Below, piece after piece: positions 43,552-52,969 of a stretch of DNA of 64,000 bases. The notes under the pieces were generated by a model, which searched no databases, had not been told where the DNA came from, and worked only from the letters and a program-made list of their open reading frames with translations. Each line of letters begins with the position of its first letter. Position 1 is the first letter of the stretch. Position numbers and translations under genes: made by a program. This stretch comes from Erysipelotrichaceae bacterium (lineage in GTDB: Bacteria > Bacillota_I > Bacilli_A > Erysipelotrichales > Erysipelotrichaceae), in the NCBI GenBank assembly GCA_022772735.1, contig JALEZD010000021.1:1-64000 (forward strand), written 5' to 3'.

Positions 43552-45723
43552 ATGAAAAAGTTTTTAACTTGTTTATTATGTATATTTATATGTGCTTCAT
43601 GTTTTAATAAAAAATCTGAAAGTGTTGTTGAGCCAACAATTACAGAAATTCCTGAAACAATAAAAACAAGAGAAAACCTTGTTCCTTTATATGTTGAAGA
43701 TATACCGTTTGAAAGTTCTTGGTCAATAATAGCTAGTGATGGTAATGGGGTTTCACACTTTGAATACAACGATGTTAAAACAGAAATTTTATATCCTGGT
43801 GCAAATATTGGTGCACTTGCAGTATATAGAGAAGGTATTCCATTTTCAAAAGATGCAAATTATGTATTGACTTTTGAAAGTGAATCTAGTGTTAATAGAA
43901 ATATACAAATAATTGCAAGTGATGATAAAGGTAATATTTTGTTTGATAATATAATTCAAGTGGGAGAAAAGCAAAATCATTCATTTGATTTAAAAATGAA
44001 TTTTGATACATCGTGGAATGGTAAAATACAATTTAATATAGGAAACGATGGAAGTGAAAACATGCAAACACAACATACAGTTTCTTTAAAAAACATTTTG
44101 CTTAAAACTAGTGATATTGATACAAGAAATGTAAAAGTTAACCAATTAGGATATTTGCCAAATGCTCAAAAAAAGTTTGTTGTTCCATATAATGTTGGAG
44201 ATTATTACAATGTAATTGACACAAAAACAAATCAAATTGTTTACACAGGCAAGATTGGAAGAGAGTTGGTAAATGAAGGTAGTAAGGAAACAAACTATTA
44301 TGGAAATTTTAGTGAGTTAACAACTCCTGGAACATATATAATTCAAACACAAATTGTTTTGACATCATTTGAATTTAATATCGAAAATTCTGTTTATGAT
44401 GGATTATTGGTTGATGCCTTAAAAATGCTTTCGTTACAGAGAAGTGGTAGTTATCTAGATGAAAGTTGGGCAAAAGGTTTTGCAAGAGAAAATTCCCATT
44501 TTGATTTAGCTTATATATACGACACAGATAAAACTATAGATGTTAGTGGTGGATGGTATGATGCTGGTGATTATGGAAGATATATAAAAACTGGCTTTAA
44601 GGCAGTAATGGATTTACTTCTAGCTTATTCATTTAATCCACAATATTTTGGTGATAACTTTAATATGGCTGATTCAAACAATAATAATAGTGATTTACTT
44701 GATGAAGTTAAGCATGAATTAAATTGGATGTTTAAAATGCAAGATTCAAGTGGTGGAGTTTATAATAAGGTTGTAAGTAAAGATTTTGCAGGATATGTTT
44801 CACCTGAAGATGATAAATCTAAGCTTTATGTTTTGCCTATTTCTACAAATGCAACTGCAGATTTTGCAGGAGCTATGGCATATGCTTCAATAATTTTTAA
44901 AGATTTGGATAAAGACTACGCTGATAAATGCTTGAATGCAAGTAAAAAAGCGTATGATTATTTACAAGCTAATCCAGAGATGAATGATCCATTAAATCCA
45001 GAAAAATTTGATGCTGGAGAGTATAGAGATGATAGTGATTTAGATGAACGCTTATTTGCGGCAAGTGCACTTTTTTATGCGACAAATGAAAGCCAATATT
45101 TGCAAAAAGCTAAAGAACTTGTAGAAAAAGATGAAAGATCTTTATTGGGATTAAATTGGCAAACTGTGGGTACTTATGGAGAATATTTATTATTAAAAAA
45201 TGAAAAAACTAAAGATGATATAGATTTTTATAATAGGTTATACAATCATTTTATGGCACAGGCTGATTCAATGCTTAATTTTGCAAGTACTGATGGATAT
45301 TTTTTAACATTACAGAATAATTACAACTGGGGAAGTAATATGGATGTTGCAAACAATGGAATGTTATTAATGCTTGCAGATGATATTTCTCCAAACGATA
45401 ATTATGTAGATAAAGCATTTGACCAACTACATTATTTACTTGGCAGAAATAGTTTAAATATTTCTTTTATTACAGGTTATGGAGATGTTTATCCTCAAAA
45501 TATACATAATAGAATGACTATCGCAAAAAATATAGAAATGGTTGGAGCACTTGTAGGTGGACCAAATAGAAATTTGGAAGACGCAATTGTTAAGGAATAT
45601 TTTAATGAAAATACACCATACGCTAAAGTTTATATTGATCATAATATGAGTTATTCTACCAATGAAGTTGCAATATATTGGAATTCAGTATTAGTATTTT
45701 TAATAAGTTCGCTAAAAAGGTAA
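43552..45723 (+). CDS. GH9 family glycoside hydrolase lipoprotein (cellulase-like)
   Basis: 723-aa extracellular lipoprotein. Signal peptide MKKFLTCLLCIFICASC with lipobox Cys17; a carbohydrate-binding beta-sandwich at about 50-180; an Ig-like CelD N-terminal domain beginning VKVNQLGYLPNAQKKFVVP; and a GH9 catalytic domain with SGGWYDAGDYGRYIKTGFKA (catalytic Asp pair), LLDEVKHELNWMFKMQD, HYLLGRNSLNISFITGYG and the acid Glu in STNEVAIYWNS. Substrates are beta-1,4-glucans or related glucosides. The IS3 insertion ends about 30 bases upstream, inside the former intergenic region. Confidence 0.9.
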   Translation: MKKFLTCLLCIFICASCFNKKSESVVEPTITEIPETIKTRENLVPLYVEDIPFESSWSIIASDGNGVSHFEYNDVKTEILYPGANIGALAVYREGIPFSKDANYVLTFESESSVNRNIQIIASDDKGNILFDNIIQVGEKQNHSFDLKMNFDTSWNGKIQFNIGNDGSENMQTQHTVSLKNILLKTSDIDTRNVKVNQLGYLPNAQKKFVVPYNVGDYYNVIDTKTNQIVYTGKIGRELVNEGSKETNYYGNFSELTTPGTYIIQTQIVLTSFEFNIENSVYDGLLVDALKMLSLQRSGSYLDESWAKGFARENSHFDLAYIYDTDKTIDVSGGWYDAGDYGRYIKTGFKAVMDLLLAYSFNPQYFGDNFNMADSNNNNSDLLDEVKHELNWMFKMQDSSGGVYNKVVSKDFAGYVSPEDDKSKLYVLPISTNATADFAGAMAYASIIFKDLDKDYADKCLNASKKAYDYLQANPEMNDPLNPEKFDAGEYRDDSDLDERLFAASALFYATNESQYLQKAKELVEKDERSLLGLNWQTVGTYGEYLLLKNEKTKDDIDFYNRLYNHFMAQADSMLNFASTDGYFLTLQNNYNWGSNMDVANNGMLLMLADDISPNDNYVDKAFDQLHYLLGRNSLNISFITGYGDVYPQNIHNRMTIAKNIEMVGALVGGPNRNLEDAIVKEYFNENTPYAKVYIDHNMSYSTNEVAIYWNSVLVFLISSLKR

Positions 45724-45742
45724 TTAAGCTAAGGGGATAATT

Positions 45743-46420
45743 ATGAATAATGTAGATAGATTTATTAATGCATTTGTAAAAATTGAAAAACAATTAAAAG
45801 ATATTATTGGTATTTCAAAACATTTAAAGTTTTATCAACTTCTTAATATTTGTAGAAGTAAAAATTTAATTGTTAAAATGAATTATCAAAAATTGTTAGA
45901 TTATGCGGATTTGAGGAATGCAATAATTCATCAAAGAGATGACAATAATGAAGTTTTAGCTATACCTACAGATAGTGTTGTTATTGATATTGAAAAAATA
46001 GCAGATTTAATATCTAATAAAAAAACTGTTTTGGAATTTGCTTCTAAGCCTGTAAAAGTTGTAAGTTTTGATGATGATATTTATGAAGCTTTTAAAGTTA
46101 TGAAAAAAATAGGAACTTCAAAAATTCCTGTGTATGATAAAAATACATTTAGAGGTTTACTAACTATGAATGATATTGCTAATACTTTAATAAACAATAT
46201 TTCAACAAAAATAAATGAAATATCATTCAAAGATAATAAAGTTATATTTTTTGAAAGGAATAGAAATGTTGATGACATAATTATTGAGTTTGAAAGGTAT
46301 ATCGAATCTGGAAATAGTCTAAATGCAATAATTATTACAGAAACAGGTAATATTAATGAAAATCCACTAGGAATAATAACTGTATATGATTTACCTAAAA
46401 TCATGGGATGTTATATATAA
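45743..46420 (+). CDS. CBS-pair protein with HEPN-like N-terminus
   Basis: 225-aa protein. Residues 1-90 are helical and contain LRNAIIHQRDD, an R-x4-H arrangement like that of HEPN domains; residues about 95-220 are two CBS motifs (VVSFDDDIYEAFKVMKKIGT, SKIPVYDKNTFRGLLTMNDI and NPLGIITVYDL) that usually bind adenine nucleotides. It lies 22 bases after the GH9 gene with AAGGGG as ribosome binding site. Function unknown. Confidence 0.7.
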   Translation: MNNVDRFINAFVKIEKQLKDIIGISKHLKFYQLLNICRSKNLIVKMNYQKLLDYADLRNAIIHQRDDNNEVLAIPTDSVVIDIEKIADLISNKKTVLEFASKPVKVVSFDDDIYEAFKVMKKIGTSKIPVYDKNTFRGLLTMNDIANTLINNISTKINEISFKDNKVIFFERNRNVDDIIIEFERYIESGNSLNAIIITETGNINENPLGIITVYDLPKIMGCYI

Positions 46421-46480
46421 AAAAAGCATATATTTTAACTATGCCTAATAGCTAGGTAAAGTTTATATATGCTTTTTTAA
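46421..46480. terminator. Bidirectional terminator between CBS gene and EIICB gene
   Basis: AAAAAAGCATATAT (from 46421) pairs with ATATATGCTTTTTT (to 46477), with a shorter inner TAGCTA hairpin. A- and T-runs on both sides. Confidence 0.75.
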
Positions 46481-48067
46481 TTAATCAATTCCTAAAACAT
46501 CTTTTACTGCAGTAGTTATATTTCCTACGTTTACACCGTATATTATTTGATAGCTATTTTCATTGTGAACACAACCTAACGCTTGTAGATTTTTTGTCCA
46601 TTCGCTATCATCAACAACTTTTTTGTAATCTTTAACTATTACTCTTAATCTAGTAGCACAACAAGATACAGATTCAATATTTTCTGCACCACCAAATGCT
46701 TCAACTATTAAGATTTCCAATTTTTCATTTTCAGATGATTTTTTAATATTTTGATATTCCTTTTTACTCATTAGTTTAATTTCTTCATTTTCATCTCTAC
46801 CTGGAGTTTTTATATTGAATTTTGTTATAAAGAATTTAAATGAGAAGTAATAAACGATAAATGTAAGTGGTAGAAGATATAATAAAGACCATATGTGAAC
46901 TTTATTTGGTTGAAATAAATTTGGAATCATAAAGAATAATGCATTTCCATTTATTGAAACCTTTGTTAATTCAGCAAATACATAACATAAACCACAAAGT
47001 GGTGCATATACTAACCAATATAATACTGGTGAAGCAAATAAGAATGTATACTCAATTGGTTCAGAAATTCCAACTAATGCTAGTGTTAATACTGCTGGTA
47101 TTAATAATGAAGCAACTTTTTTTCTGTTTTCAGGTTTTGCACATTTATACATAGCAAATGCTGCCCCAGGTAAACCAGCAAGTTGGAAAAGAATTCTTCC
47201 TGTAGTAAAGTTTCTTACTATATATCCTGTGGCATTTGGTGATGCTGCTTGTCCGACAATTATATTTCTTACACCTTCATAAACTACATTATCAATTGTC
47301 ATAGTTCCACCAACTGCTGAATATTCAATAGGGAATGCAATTAAATGATGTATACCAAAAGGTAATAAAGCTTTATCAATGAATCCGAATAACCATGTTC
47401 CAAAGTAGCCTGAAGTAGTTATAACATGTGTAATCATTTGTAATACATTAGCGATAGGTGGCCATAAATAGTATGATAAAACCGCTAGTGGAATTGAAAA
47501 TAATGTCACAACAATAATTACAAATTTTGTACCTTGAAAGAAAGCGAATGTAGAATTGAACTTTGTTTCATAAAATTTATTGTGTATAAACCCTGCACAT
47601 AAACCTGCGATTATGCCACTAAATATACCCATATTGAAGGTGAATTTACCTGCAACAGTATCCCACAAAGCATTAAAATTCATTGCAGCTTCACGAGTGT
47701 ATCCATTTTCTATTAATGCATCAATCGCAACTGTTTCAGCATTCCATCCTTGAGAATTTGCATAAGTTCCTATACAAGTTATATAACAGAAAAACAATAC
47801 TAATCCTGCAAATGCGGCCCATCCTTTTTCCTTTTTTGCAAGTGTAAATGAAATACCAACCGCAAACCATAATGGTAGATAGTTCATAAATGTGAATCCC
47901 ATAGAAGTAAACATTTTAAAGATTGTATTAATAATATTATTATCAGTAACGATATAGTTTGTTACTGCGGCACCAATCCCAACATAAAATCCAACTAAAA
48001 TCAAAAGGATAATTGGTACCATCATTGCCCCTGAAAATGATTGAAGTTTTTCTTGTAATTTTTTCAT
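46481..48067 (-). CDS. PTS EIICB, glucose superfamily
   Basis: 528-aa membrane transporter starting MKKLQEKLQSFSGAMMVPII. About ten membrane segments, the HHLIAFPIEYSAVGG and VGISEPIEYTFLFASP motifs, then a C-terminal EIIB domain with the phosphocysteine in VSCCATRLRVIVKDY. Members carry glucose, maltose or other glycosides; the substrate is not evident. GGGAGG fixes the ATG at 48067. A cre site lies 30 bases upstream, and the gene is divergent from a PRD-type activator. Confidence 0.88.
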   Translation of the reverse strand: MKKLQEKLQSFSGAMMVPIILLILVGFYVGIGAAVTNYIVTDNNIINTIFKMFTSMGFTFMNYLPLWFAVGISFTLAKKEKGWAAFAGLVLFFCYITCIGTYANSQGWNAETVAIDALIENGYTREAAMNFNALWDTVAGKFTFNMGIFSGIIAGLCAGFIHNKFYETKFNSTFAFFQGTKFVIIVVTLFSIPLAVLSYYLWPPIANVLQMITHVITTSGYFGTWLFGFIDKALLPFGIHHLIAFPIEYSAVGGTMTIDNVVYEGVRNIIVGQAASPNATGYIVRNFTTGRILFQLAGLPGAAFAMYKCAKPENRKKVASLLIPAVLTLALVGISEPIEYTFLFASPVLYWLVYAPLCGLCYVFAELTKVSINGNALFFMIPNLFQPNKVHIWSLLYLLPLTFIVYYFSFKFFITKFNIKTPGRDENEEIKLMSKKEYQNIKKSSENEKLEILIVEAFGGAENIESVSCCATRLRVIVKDYKKVVDDSEWTKNLQALGCVHNENSYQIIYGVNVGNITTAVKDVLGID

Positions 48068-48096
48068 AAATTCCTCCCTTGAATAAAGTCTACCAA

Positions 48097-48110
48097 AGAA
48101 ACCGTTTACA
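48097..48110. promoter_or_regulatory. CcpA catabolite-responsive element (cre)
   Basis: Read on the minus strand, TGTAAACGGTTTCT matches the cre consensus TGWAARCGNTWNCW at every position. It lies 30 bases before the EIICB start codon, so CcpA probably represses this transporter when preferred sugars are present. Confidence 0.8.
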
Positions 48111-48136
48111 CTATTTATCATGATATTACACTTTAT

Positions 48137-48158
48137 TGTGGTAAATATATACAAAGTA
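48137..48158 (+). promoter_or_regulatory. Shared operator-like motif, copy A
   Basis: TGTGGTAAATATATACAAAG followed by TA. It is identical in 19 of 22 positions with copy B at 50981-51002 ahead of the alcohol dehydrogenase operon. Located between the divergent EIICB and activator genes, 34 bases before the activator start. Likely bound by that activator. Confidence 0.6.
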
Positions 48159-48191
48159 ATGTTATTATTTATTAATATAAAGGATATGGTT

Positions 48192-49694
48192 ATGAAGTCA
48201 AATATATATTTATTTACTAAATTGATGTTAATTGAAGAAGATGTATTTACATATAATGATATTGCAAAAAAAGCTTCAATTTCTAATAAGACAATAAGGA
48301 ATAGTATAAAAGATATAATAGATTTAATGAGTAAATACAATATTAGTATTGAGAAAAGTCCAGGAATTGGAATAAAATTACATGGAGATAAAAAAGATAG
48401 ACTCAAATGTTTTAAAGAGTGTGAAACACAAATTGTTAATTCTAATGAAATTCCATCTAAAATAAGACAAATAGTTATCATATATTTACTTTTAAATGGT
48501 AAAAGAAGTTTAACAATTGGAAGATTAGAAAATATTTTATATATTACCAGACCAAGTATTTATAATGATTTGAAAATTGTTGATAATTTTCTAAATTATT
48601 ACGGAATAAAAATAAATAAAACAAGGAAAAATGGGATAAGTATAGTTGGTGGAGAAAAAAGAATAAGACATGCACTATTAGATCTTTCTTTTAAAATTTT
48701 AGAGTACAGCGATAATAGCTATACTTTTTCTAGTGAATTAAATTCATTTTATAGATCAATAAAAAGTAGAAATTCAAATGAATATAAACTTATAAAAGAA
48801 TTTATTTTAAAGTTAGTTAAATATACTAATTCAACTATAACAAATAGCGACTTGAATAGGGCAACTATTTTTATGATAATTGCATTTGAAAGAATTAAAG
48901 ATAATAGATATGTTTCATTAAATCTTGAAACTATTAATAAGGTGAAAAATAAAAAATTACCTGAATTTATAAATGATAATATTTTTAAATTAACAAATAC
49001 ATTCCATTTAGAAGTAACAAATGAAGAAATTGTTTATATTAGCGCACAATTATCTTCATATATTACATCAAGTTATGAAAATCTTTTTGAAGAATCAAGT
49101 AATCCAGAATTATTAGTTAAAGTTATTGAGGAATATTATAATTATTTATTGAATTATATACAAAAATTTGATTTAAAGTTTTTTAAAGATTGTTTATTTC
49201 CATTTTTAGAAAAAACAATGCAAAAATACAATTTTGAGTATGATTGTTACAATCCATACACAGATTTAATTAAAAATACATATATTGACTTATATCAGTT
49301 AGCAGAAAAAATAAATATGTTTACTGATAAGTATTTGTATACAAAATTACCAGAAGGTGCCATTGCGAGTATAACGCTTGTTCTAGTTAATTTAAGAGAA
49401 ATGTATATTTCTAAAACAGTTTGTGCACTTGTATCACAGGAACATGTTTTTAAAAACCAATTAATAATTTCAATATTAAAAAATAATATACCTAATATAG
49501 AAATAGACTGTTTTGAAAATGTGGATTATTTGAATACTGATTATGATTTAGTTTTCTCAACATTTGAGATTCATAATGATAAAATAGACATTATACAAAT
49601 TCCACCAGTAATTAATGATGAATTTTTAATTTTATTAAATAAGCAATTACATGAATTAAGAAATAATAAAAAGTCTGGTTTTTTTAAAAACTAG
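48192..49694 (+). CDS. BglG/Mga-type PRD transcriptional activator
   Basis: 500-aa DNA-binding regulator: two N-terminal helix-turn-helix units (NDIAKKASISNKTIRNSIKD and LENILYITRPSIYNDLKIVD), PRD-like helical domains in the middle, and an EIIB-like fold around residues 415-490. Such proteins are activated or inhibited by PTS phosphorylation and switch on the PTS genes beside them. The ATG at 48192 is 7 bases after AAAGGA; a nearer in-frame ATG at 48186 is too close. Divergent from EIICB. Confidence 0.85.
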   Translation: MKSNIYLFTKLMLIEEDVFTYNDIAKKASISNKTIRNSIKDIIDLMSKYNISIEKSPGIGIKLHGDKKDRLKCFKECETQIVNSNEIPSKIRQIVIIYLLLNGKRSLTIGRLENILYITRPSIYNDLKIVDNFLNYYGIKINKTRKNGISIVGGEKRIRHALLDLSFKILEYSDNSYTFSSELNSFYRSIKSRNSNEYKLIKEFILKLVKYTNSTITNSDLNRATIFMIIAFERIKDNRYVSLNLETINKVKNKKLPEFINDNIFKLTNTFHLEVTNEEIVYISAQLSSYITSSYENLFEESSNPELLVKVIEEYYNYLLNYIQKFDLKFFKDCLFPFLEKTMQKYNFEYDCYNPYTDLIKNTYIDLYQLAEKINMFTDKYLYTKLPEGAIASITLVLVNLREMYISKTVCALVSQEHVFKNQLIISILKNNIPNIEIDCFENVDYLNTDYDLVFSTFEIHNDKIDIIQIPPVINDEFLILLNKQLHELRNNKKSGFFKN

Positions 49695-49699
49695 ACTTT
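49670..49699. terminator. Bidirectional terminator over overlapping stop codons (activator / M29 peptidase)
   Basis: AAAGTCTGGTTTTT and AAAAACTAGACTTT pair along 15 bases with one G-T wobble. The two stop codons (49692-49694 plus strand, 49691-49693 minus strand) lie in the second arm, and the genes overlap by 4 bases. Confidence 0.7.
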
Positions 49700-50908
49700 C
49701 CATTTTCCATTTTCCAAAAGTTTATATTCTATTCCAGCTTTATCAAATGCAGTTACATTAATGTTTTTACTCCCAAACATCAAATCAACATGTATTTGTG
49801 AAAAATTCATATTGTGTTTTTCGTATGAATTTTCATCATAATTTATTTTTTTATTCAAACTACATTGATAAGCACAACCAAGTGCTAAATGACATGCTGC
49901 ATTTTCATCTAATAATGTATTCATAAATATAATATTTTTGTCAGATATTTCATTTGTACCTTCAACAATAGCAACTTCTCCAACATAATGACTATTTTTA
50001 TCATGACTTATAATTTCACTTAAAACTTTATGGTTCTTTTTTGCAAAGAAGTCAGTAACTATTCCATCTTTAAATTTTATATAAAAATCATTTATTTCAA
50101 TATTATTATAAATAAGTGGTTTTGAGTTTTTTATTATTCCTGAAACACCATTTTTTTTAGGTGCAGAAAATATTTCAAGAGTTGGGAAATTAGGCATATA
50201 TTGTATATTACTTTTTGTTGTTTCACATCCTCCTGTCCATTTATGATTTTCTATTAATTCAAAACTAATGTTGCTGAAACCATCTTCAAATTTTATTTTT
50301 TGAAATTGCATTTTATCTAAATATTTGATTCTGTTTTGTATATCTGATATTTTTTTACTCCATAAATTTAAAGGATTATCTTTATTTACAAGTGTAATAT
50401 CAAAATAAATATTCCATAATTTTTTTAGTGGATATTTTTCTTGATTAAATAATGTTTTTGCCCAGTATTTGTTTGGGAAAACTGTTTTGCATGACACAAC
50501 ATTTGTTTTTAGTCTTTTTTGTTTTCTGAAAAGTGTTTGTAATTTTGACAATTCAGCATGAACTTCTTTAACTTTAAAAGAATTATTGGGATCTATATAT
50601 TCTAATCCGTTTTTTATTTCTAAATATGAAGTGTTATTTTTTAAAGAATTAATTTTATTCGAATATATTTTATTCAACTTTTTTTTGTATTTATCAAATG
50701 AATAGTTTTCTTTATTAACAATTTCATTAATTGGAAATGTATATTCTATAAATATTTCTGAATTAAATTCTTGTTCAGTTTTTTCTTTTATTTTTAAAGC
50801 AATTTTTTTATGTTCAAAAGGAATTGTTAAGTATAAAAAACTATTTTTTTGAAGATTCACACATTTTTTAAGTAGTAAATCTATTAGCTTATTAATATTT
50901 TCTTTCAT
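49691..50908 (-). CDS. M29 family metallo-aminopeptidase
   Basis: 405-aa cytoplasmic peptidase of the AmpS/PepS type. Family motifs are in the C-terminal part: VGEVAIVEGTNEISDKNIIF, NTLLDENAACHLALGCAYQC and FSQIHVDLMFGSKNINVTAF (metal ligands Glu, His, Asp). It releases N-terminal residues from peptides. AAGGAG precedes the ATG. It sits between the PRD activator and the dehydrogenase operon in opposite orientation, and is probably not part of the sugar pathway. Confidence 0.88.
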   Translation of the reverse strand: MKENINKLIDLLLKKCVNLQKNSFLYLTIPFEHKKIALKIKEKTEQEFNSEIFIEYTFPINEIVNKENYSFDKYKKKLNKIYSNKINSLKNNTSYLEIKNGLEYIDPNNSFKVKEVHAELSKLQTLFRKQKRLKTNVVSCKTVFPNKYWAKTLFNQEKYPLKKLWNIYFDITLVNKDNPLNLWSKKISDIQNRIKYLDKMQFQKIKFEDGFSNISFELIENHKWTGGCETTKSNIQYMPNFPTLEIFSAPKKNGVSGIIKNSKPLIYNNIEINDFYIKFKDGIVTDFFAKKNHKVLSEIISHDKNSHYVGEVAIVEGTNEISDKNIIFMNTLLDENAACHLALGCAYQCSLNKKINYDENSYEKHNMNFSQIHVDLMFGSKNINVTAFDKAGIEYKLLENGKWKV

Positions 50909-50980
50909 TAAAATCTCCTTACTTTAATTAAATTATAGACTAAAAATAAAACTATAATTTAAATTGTTTTTCCGATAAAA

Positions 50981-51002
50981 TGTGGCAAATGTATACATAG
51001 TA
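50981..51002 (+). promoter_or_regulatory. Shared operator-like motif, copy B
   Basis: TGTGGCAAATGTATACATAG followed by TA, 19 of 22 positions identical to copy A (48137-48158). A matching inverted arm TTACCACA follows at 51008-51015, so the full site is a dyad TGTGGYAA ... TTACCACA. It ends 68-80 bases before the dehydrogenase start codon, where an activator would bind. Confidence 0.6.
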
Positions 51003-51083
51003 TAAAATTACCACATTTCATTGGAATAATTAAAAAGTAAATTTGTTTTATAAGTATATATAATTCATACGAAAGGAGTTAAT

Positions 51084-52238
51084 ATGGATTTTAAGTATTA
51101 TCAACCAACAAAAATAATATTTGGTCAAAAAAAGAGTGAAGAATTAAAAAATCTTTTAAAAGGTAGTGGAAAGAATGTTATTTTATTAGGACCGAAAATT
51201 AATAAAGATATTGAATTTTTATTTAAAAAAATCGAAAAATATTTAGATGAATCAGGGGTAAAATATATTAAATATTACGATATTGAGCCAAATCCATCTG
51301 TAAAAACTGCAGATAAAGTAATAAGTTTAATATTGGAAAATAATATTAATCAAATTGTAGCTGTAGGTGGCGGTTCTGTTTTAGATGTTGCTAAAATAGT
51401 GAGTGTAACATACAATAAAAAAATTAATGATTGGGATTTGTACTTTAATGAATTTTCAGATTTTAAAAAAGATTATCCAAGTATTGTAGAGAATAAAATT
51501 CCAGTAATAGCCATTCCTACTACATCGGGTACTGGTTCTCAATGTACTCATGCATGTGTTTTAACAAGTATTGATAATATGAAGTTGACTATTTTTCATA
51601 AAGATGTATTTATTGAACAGGCTATTTTAGATCCAGAGTTAACATTATCTTTACCAAATAGATTAACTGCTTCAACAGCATTTGATGCATTTTCGCATTT
51701 ATTAGAATCATATTTAAGGGAAGAAAATCCTATATGTAATATCTTGTCTAAAGAGGGTATTAAAAATATATTTGAATTTTTACCTAAGGTTTTAAAAGAT
51801 AATAGAATTGAATATAGAGAGAAGCTTATGATTTCTGATACATTAGGAGGTATTTCTTTAACTAATTGTGGAGCAATGTTACCACATCCTTTATCAGAAA
51901 TTATTGGTAGTTTTATAAATATAAGTCATGGGGAGGCTTTAGCTATTGTTTATAAAAAGTTTATTGAATGTACTTTAATAAAGTATGAAAAACAATATGC
52001 TAGTTTGGCAAGATTTATTGACTGTAACTTAAATGATAAAAGTGATAAGGAATGTGCATATTCGTTTTATTTAATGCTAAAAAATATGATGGATGAATGT
52101 GATTTAAATAAATGTATTAGAGATTATTGTGATGATGAGAATTTACTTTTAGAAATATATAACTTAATAGATAGTATAGATTTACCTATGGAAAGTTATG
52201 AAATAAAAAAATTGATTATTGATGATTTGTTTAAATAG
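51084..52238 (+). CDS. Iron-containing alcohol dehydrogenase
   Basis: 384-aa NAD-dependent dehydrogenase. NQIVAVGGGSVLDVAKI (about residues 91-107) is the nucleotide-binding motif, IPTTSGTGSQCTHACV follows, and the iron ligands are in TAFDAFSHLLESYL and LPHPLSEIIGSFINISHGEA. The substrate may be a sugar alcohol or phosphorylated polyol, given the neighbouring PTS and epimerase genes. AAAGGAG precedes the ATG. It heads a four-gene operon. Confidence 0.9.
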   Translation: MDFKYYQPTKIIFGQKKSEELKNLLKGSGKNVILLGPKINKDIEFLFKKIEKYLDESGVKYIKYYDIEPNPSVKTADKVISLILENNINQIVAVGGGSVLDVAKIVSVTYNKKINDWDLYFNEFSDFKKDYPSIVENKIPVIAIPTTSGTGSQCTHACVLTSIDNMKLTIFHKDVFIEQAILDPELTLSLPNRLTASTAFDAFSHLLESYLREENPICNILSKEGIKNIFEFLPKVLKDNRIEYREKLMISDTLGGISLTNCGAMLPHPLSEIIGSFINISHGEALAIVYKKFIECTLIKYEKQYASLARFIDCNLNDKSDKECAYSFYLMLKNMMDECDLNKCIRDYCDDENLLLEIYNLIDSIDLPMESYEIKKLIIDDLFK

Positions 52239-52249
52239 AGGAGGATATA

Positions 52250-52966
52250 ATGAAACATATTAAAATTGCGGCAGGATTAGCACACATAAATTATGGGAAA
52301 ATTGTACAGATCGTTAAAGAGGCAGAAGAGGCAGGAGTAGATTATATACATTCTGATGCAGCTGATATGCATGATTTACAAAATATGAAATTGATGGGAG
52401 GCTGGCAAATTATTCAGGGAATACGAAATGAAGTTAATTTACCTATTGAATGTCATATATATACTGTAAGTATGGATAAAATGTTTATAGAACAAATACA
52501 TAATGTAGGTACTAATATGTTAATTATTCCTGCAGAACATTTTATTGGAGCACAGCTTGCATACATTATTAACTGGTGTAGGGAAAGAAAAATAAAAATA
52601 GGTTTAACAATTGGTTGTTATACACCTTTATCATTTGTTGAGGAGTCAATATATGATATTGATAGATTACATATTGTGACTCATGGAGTAGATGAAACTG
52701 ATGGTGCTGATAACTGGGGTTGGAGAAGAAGTGTAGTTGATTTAGTGAAAAGAGCTAGAAAAATGATAGATGAAAAAAATCCAAGATGCGAGCTTGCGAT
52801 AGATGGTGGTTTAAGGTTTGATAATATGGACAAGCTAATAGAGTGTAACCCAGATGTTGTGGTTATGTCATCTGCAATATTTAAAGATCCTGATGGTATA
52901 GCTAATGCAGTTAAAAAGTGTAGAAAAGCGATTGATGATTCAGCCTTAAAATATAATTTGGAATAA
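52250..52966 (+). CDS. Ribulose-phosphate 3-epimerase-like protein
   Basis: 238-aa TIM-barrel protein. AGVDYIHSDAADMHDLQNM occupies the place of the metal-binding LHVDVMDG motif, IECHIYTVSMDKMFIEQIHN follows, and CELAIDGGLRFDNM is the phosphate/acid motif near residue 185. It is related to ribulose- or allulose-6-phosphate 3-epimerases but is divergent (Ser-Asp-Ala-Ala-Asp in place of the usual motif). It probably epimerises the ketose phosphate from the preceding dehydrogenase. GAGGAGG precedes the ATG. Confidence 0.8.
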   Translation: MKHIKIAAGLAHINYGKIVQIVKEAEEAGVDYIHSDAADMHDLQNMKLMGGWQIIQGIRNEVNLPIECHIYTVSMDKMFIEQIHNVGTNMLIIPAEHFIGAQLAYIINWCRERKIKIGLTIGCYTPLSFVEESIYDIDRLHIVTHGVDETDGADNWGWRRSVVDLVKRARKMIDEKNPRCELAIDGGLRFDNMDKLIECNPDVVVMSSAIFKDPDGIANAVKKCRKAIDDSALKYNLE

Positions 52967-52969
52967 TAA

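Noticed and set aside
46081-46404. Open minus-strand frame inside the CBS gene
   Set aside because: Hydrophobic shadow of the CBS coding sequence, no start signal.
48068-48481. Long hydrophobic N-terminal extension of the EIICB reading frame
   Set aside because: It runs antisense through the start of the PRD activator gene and across the cre site; the ATG at 48067 has GGGAGG and starts with the family-typical sequence.
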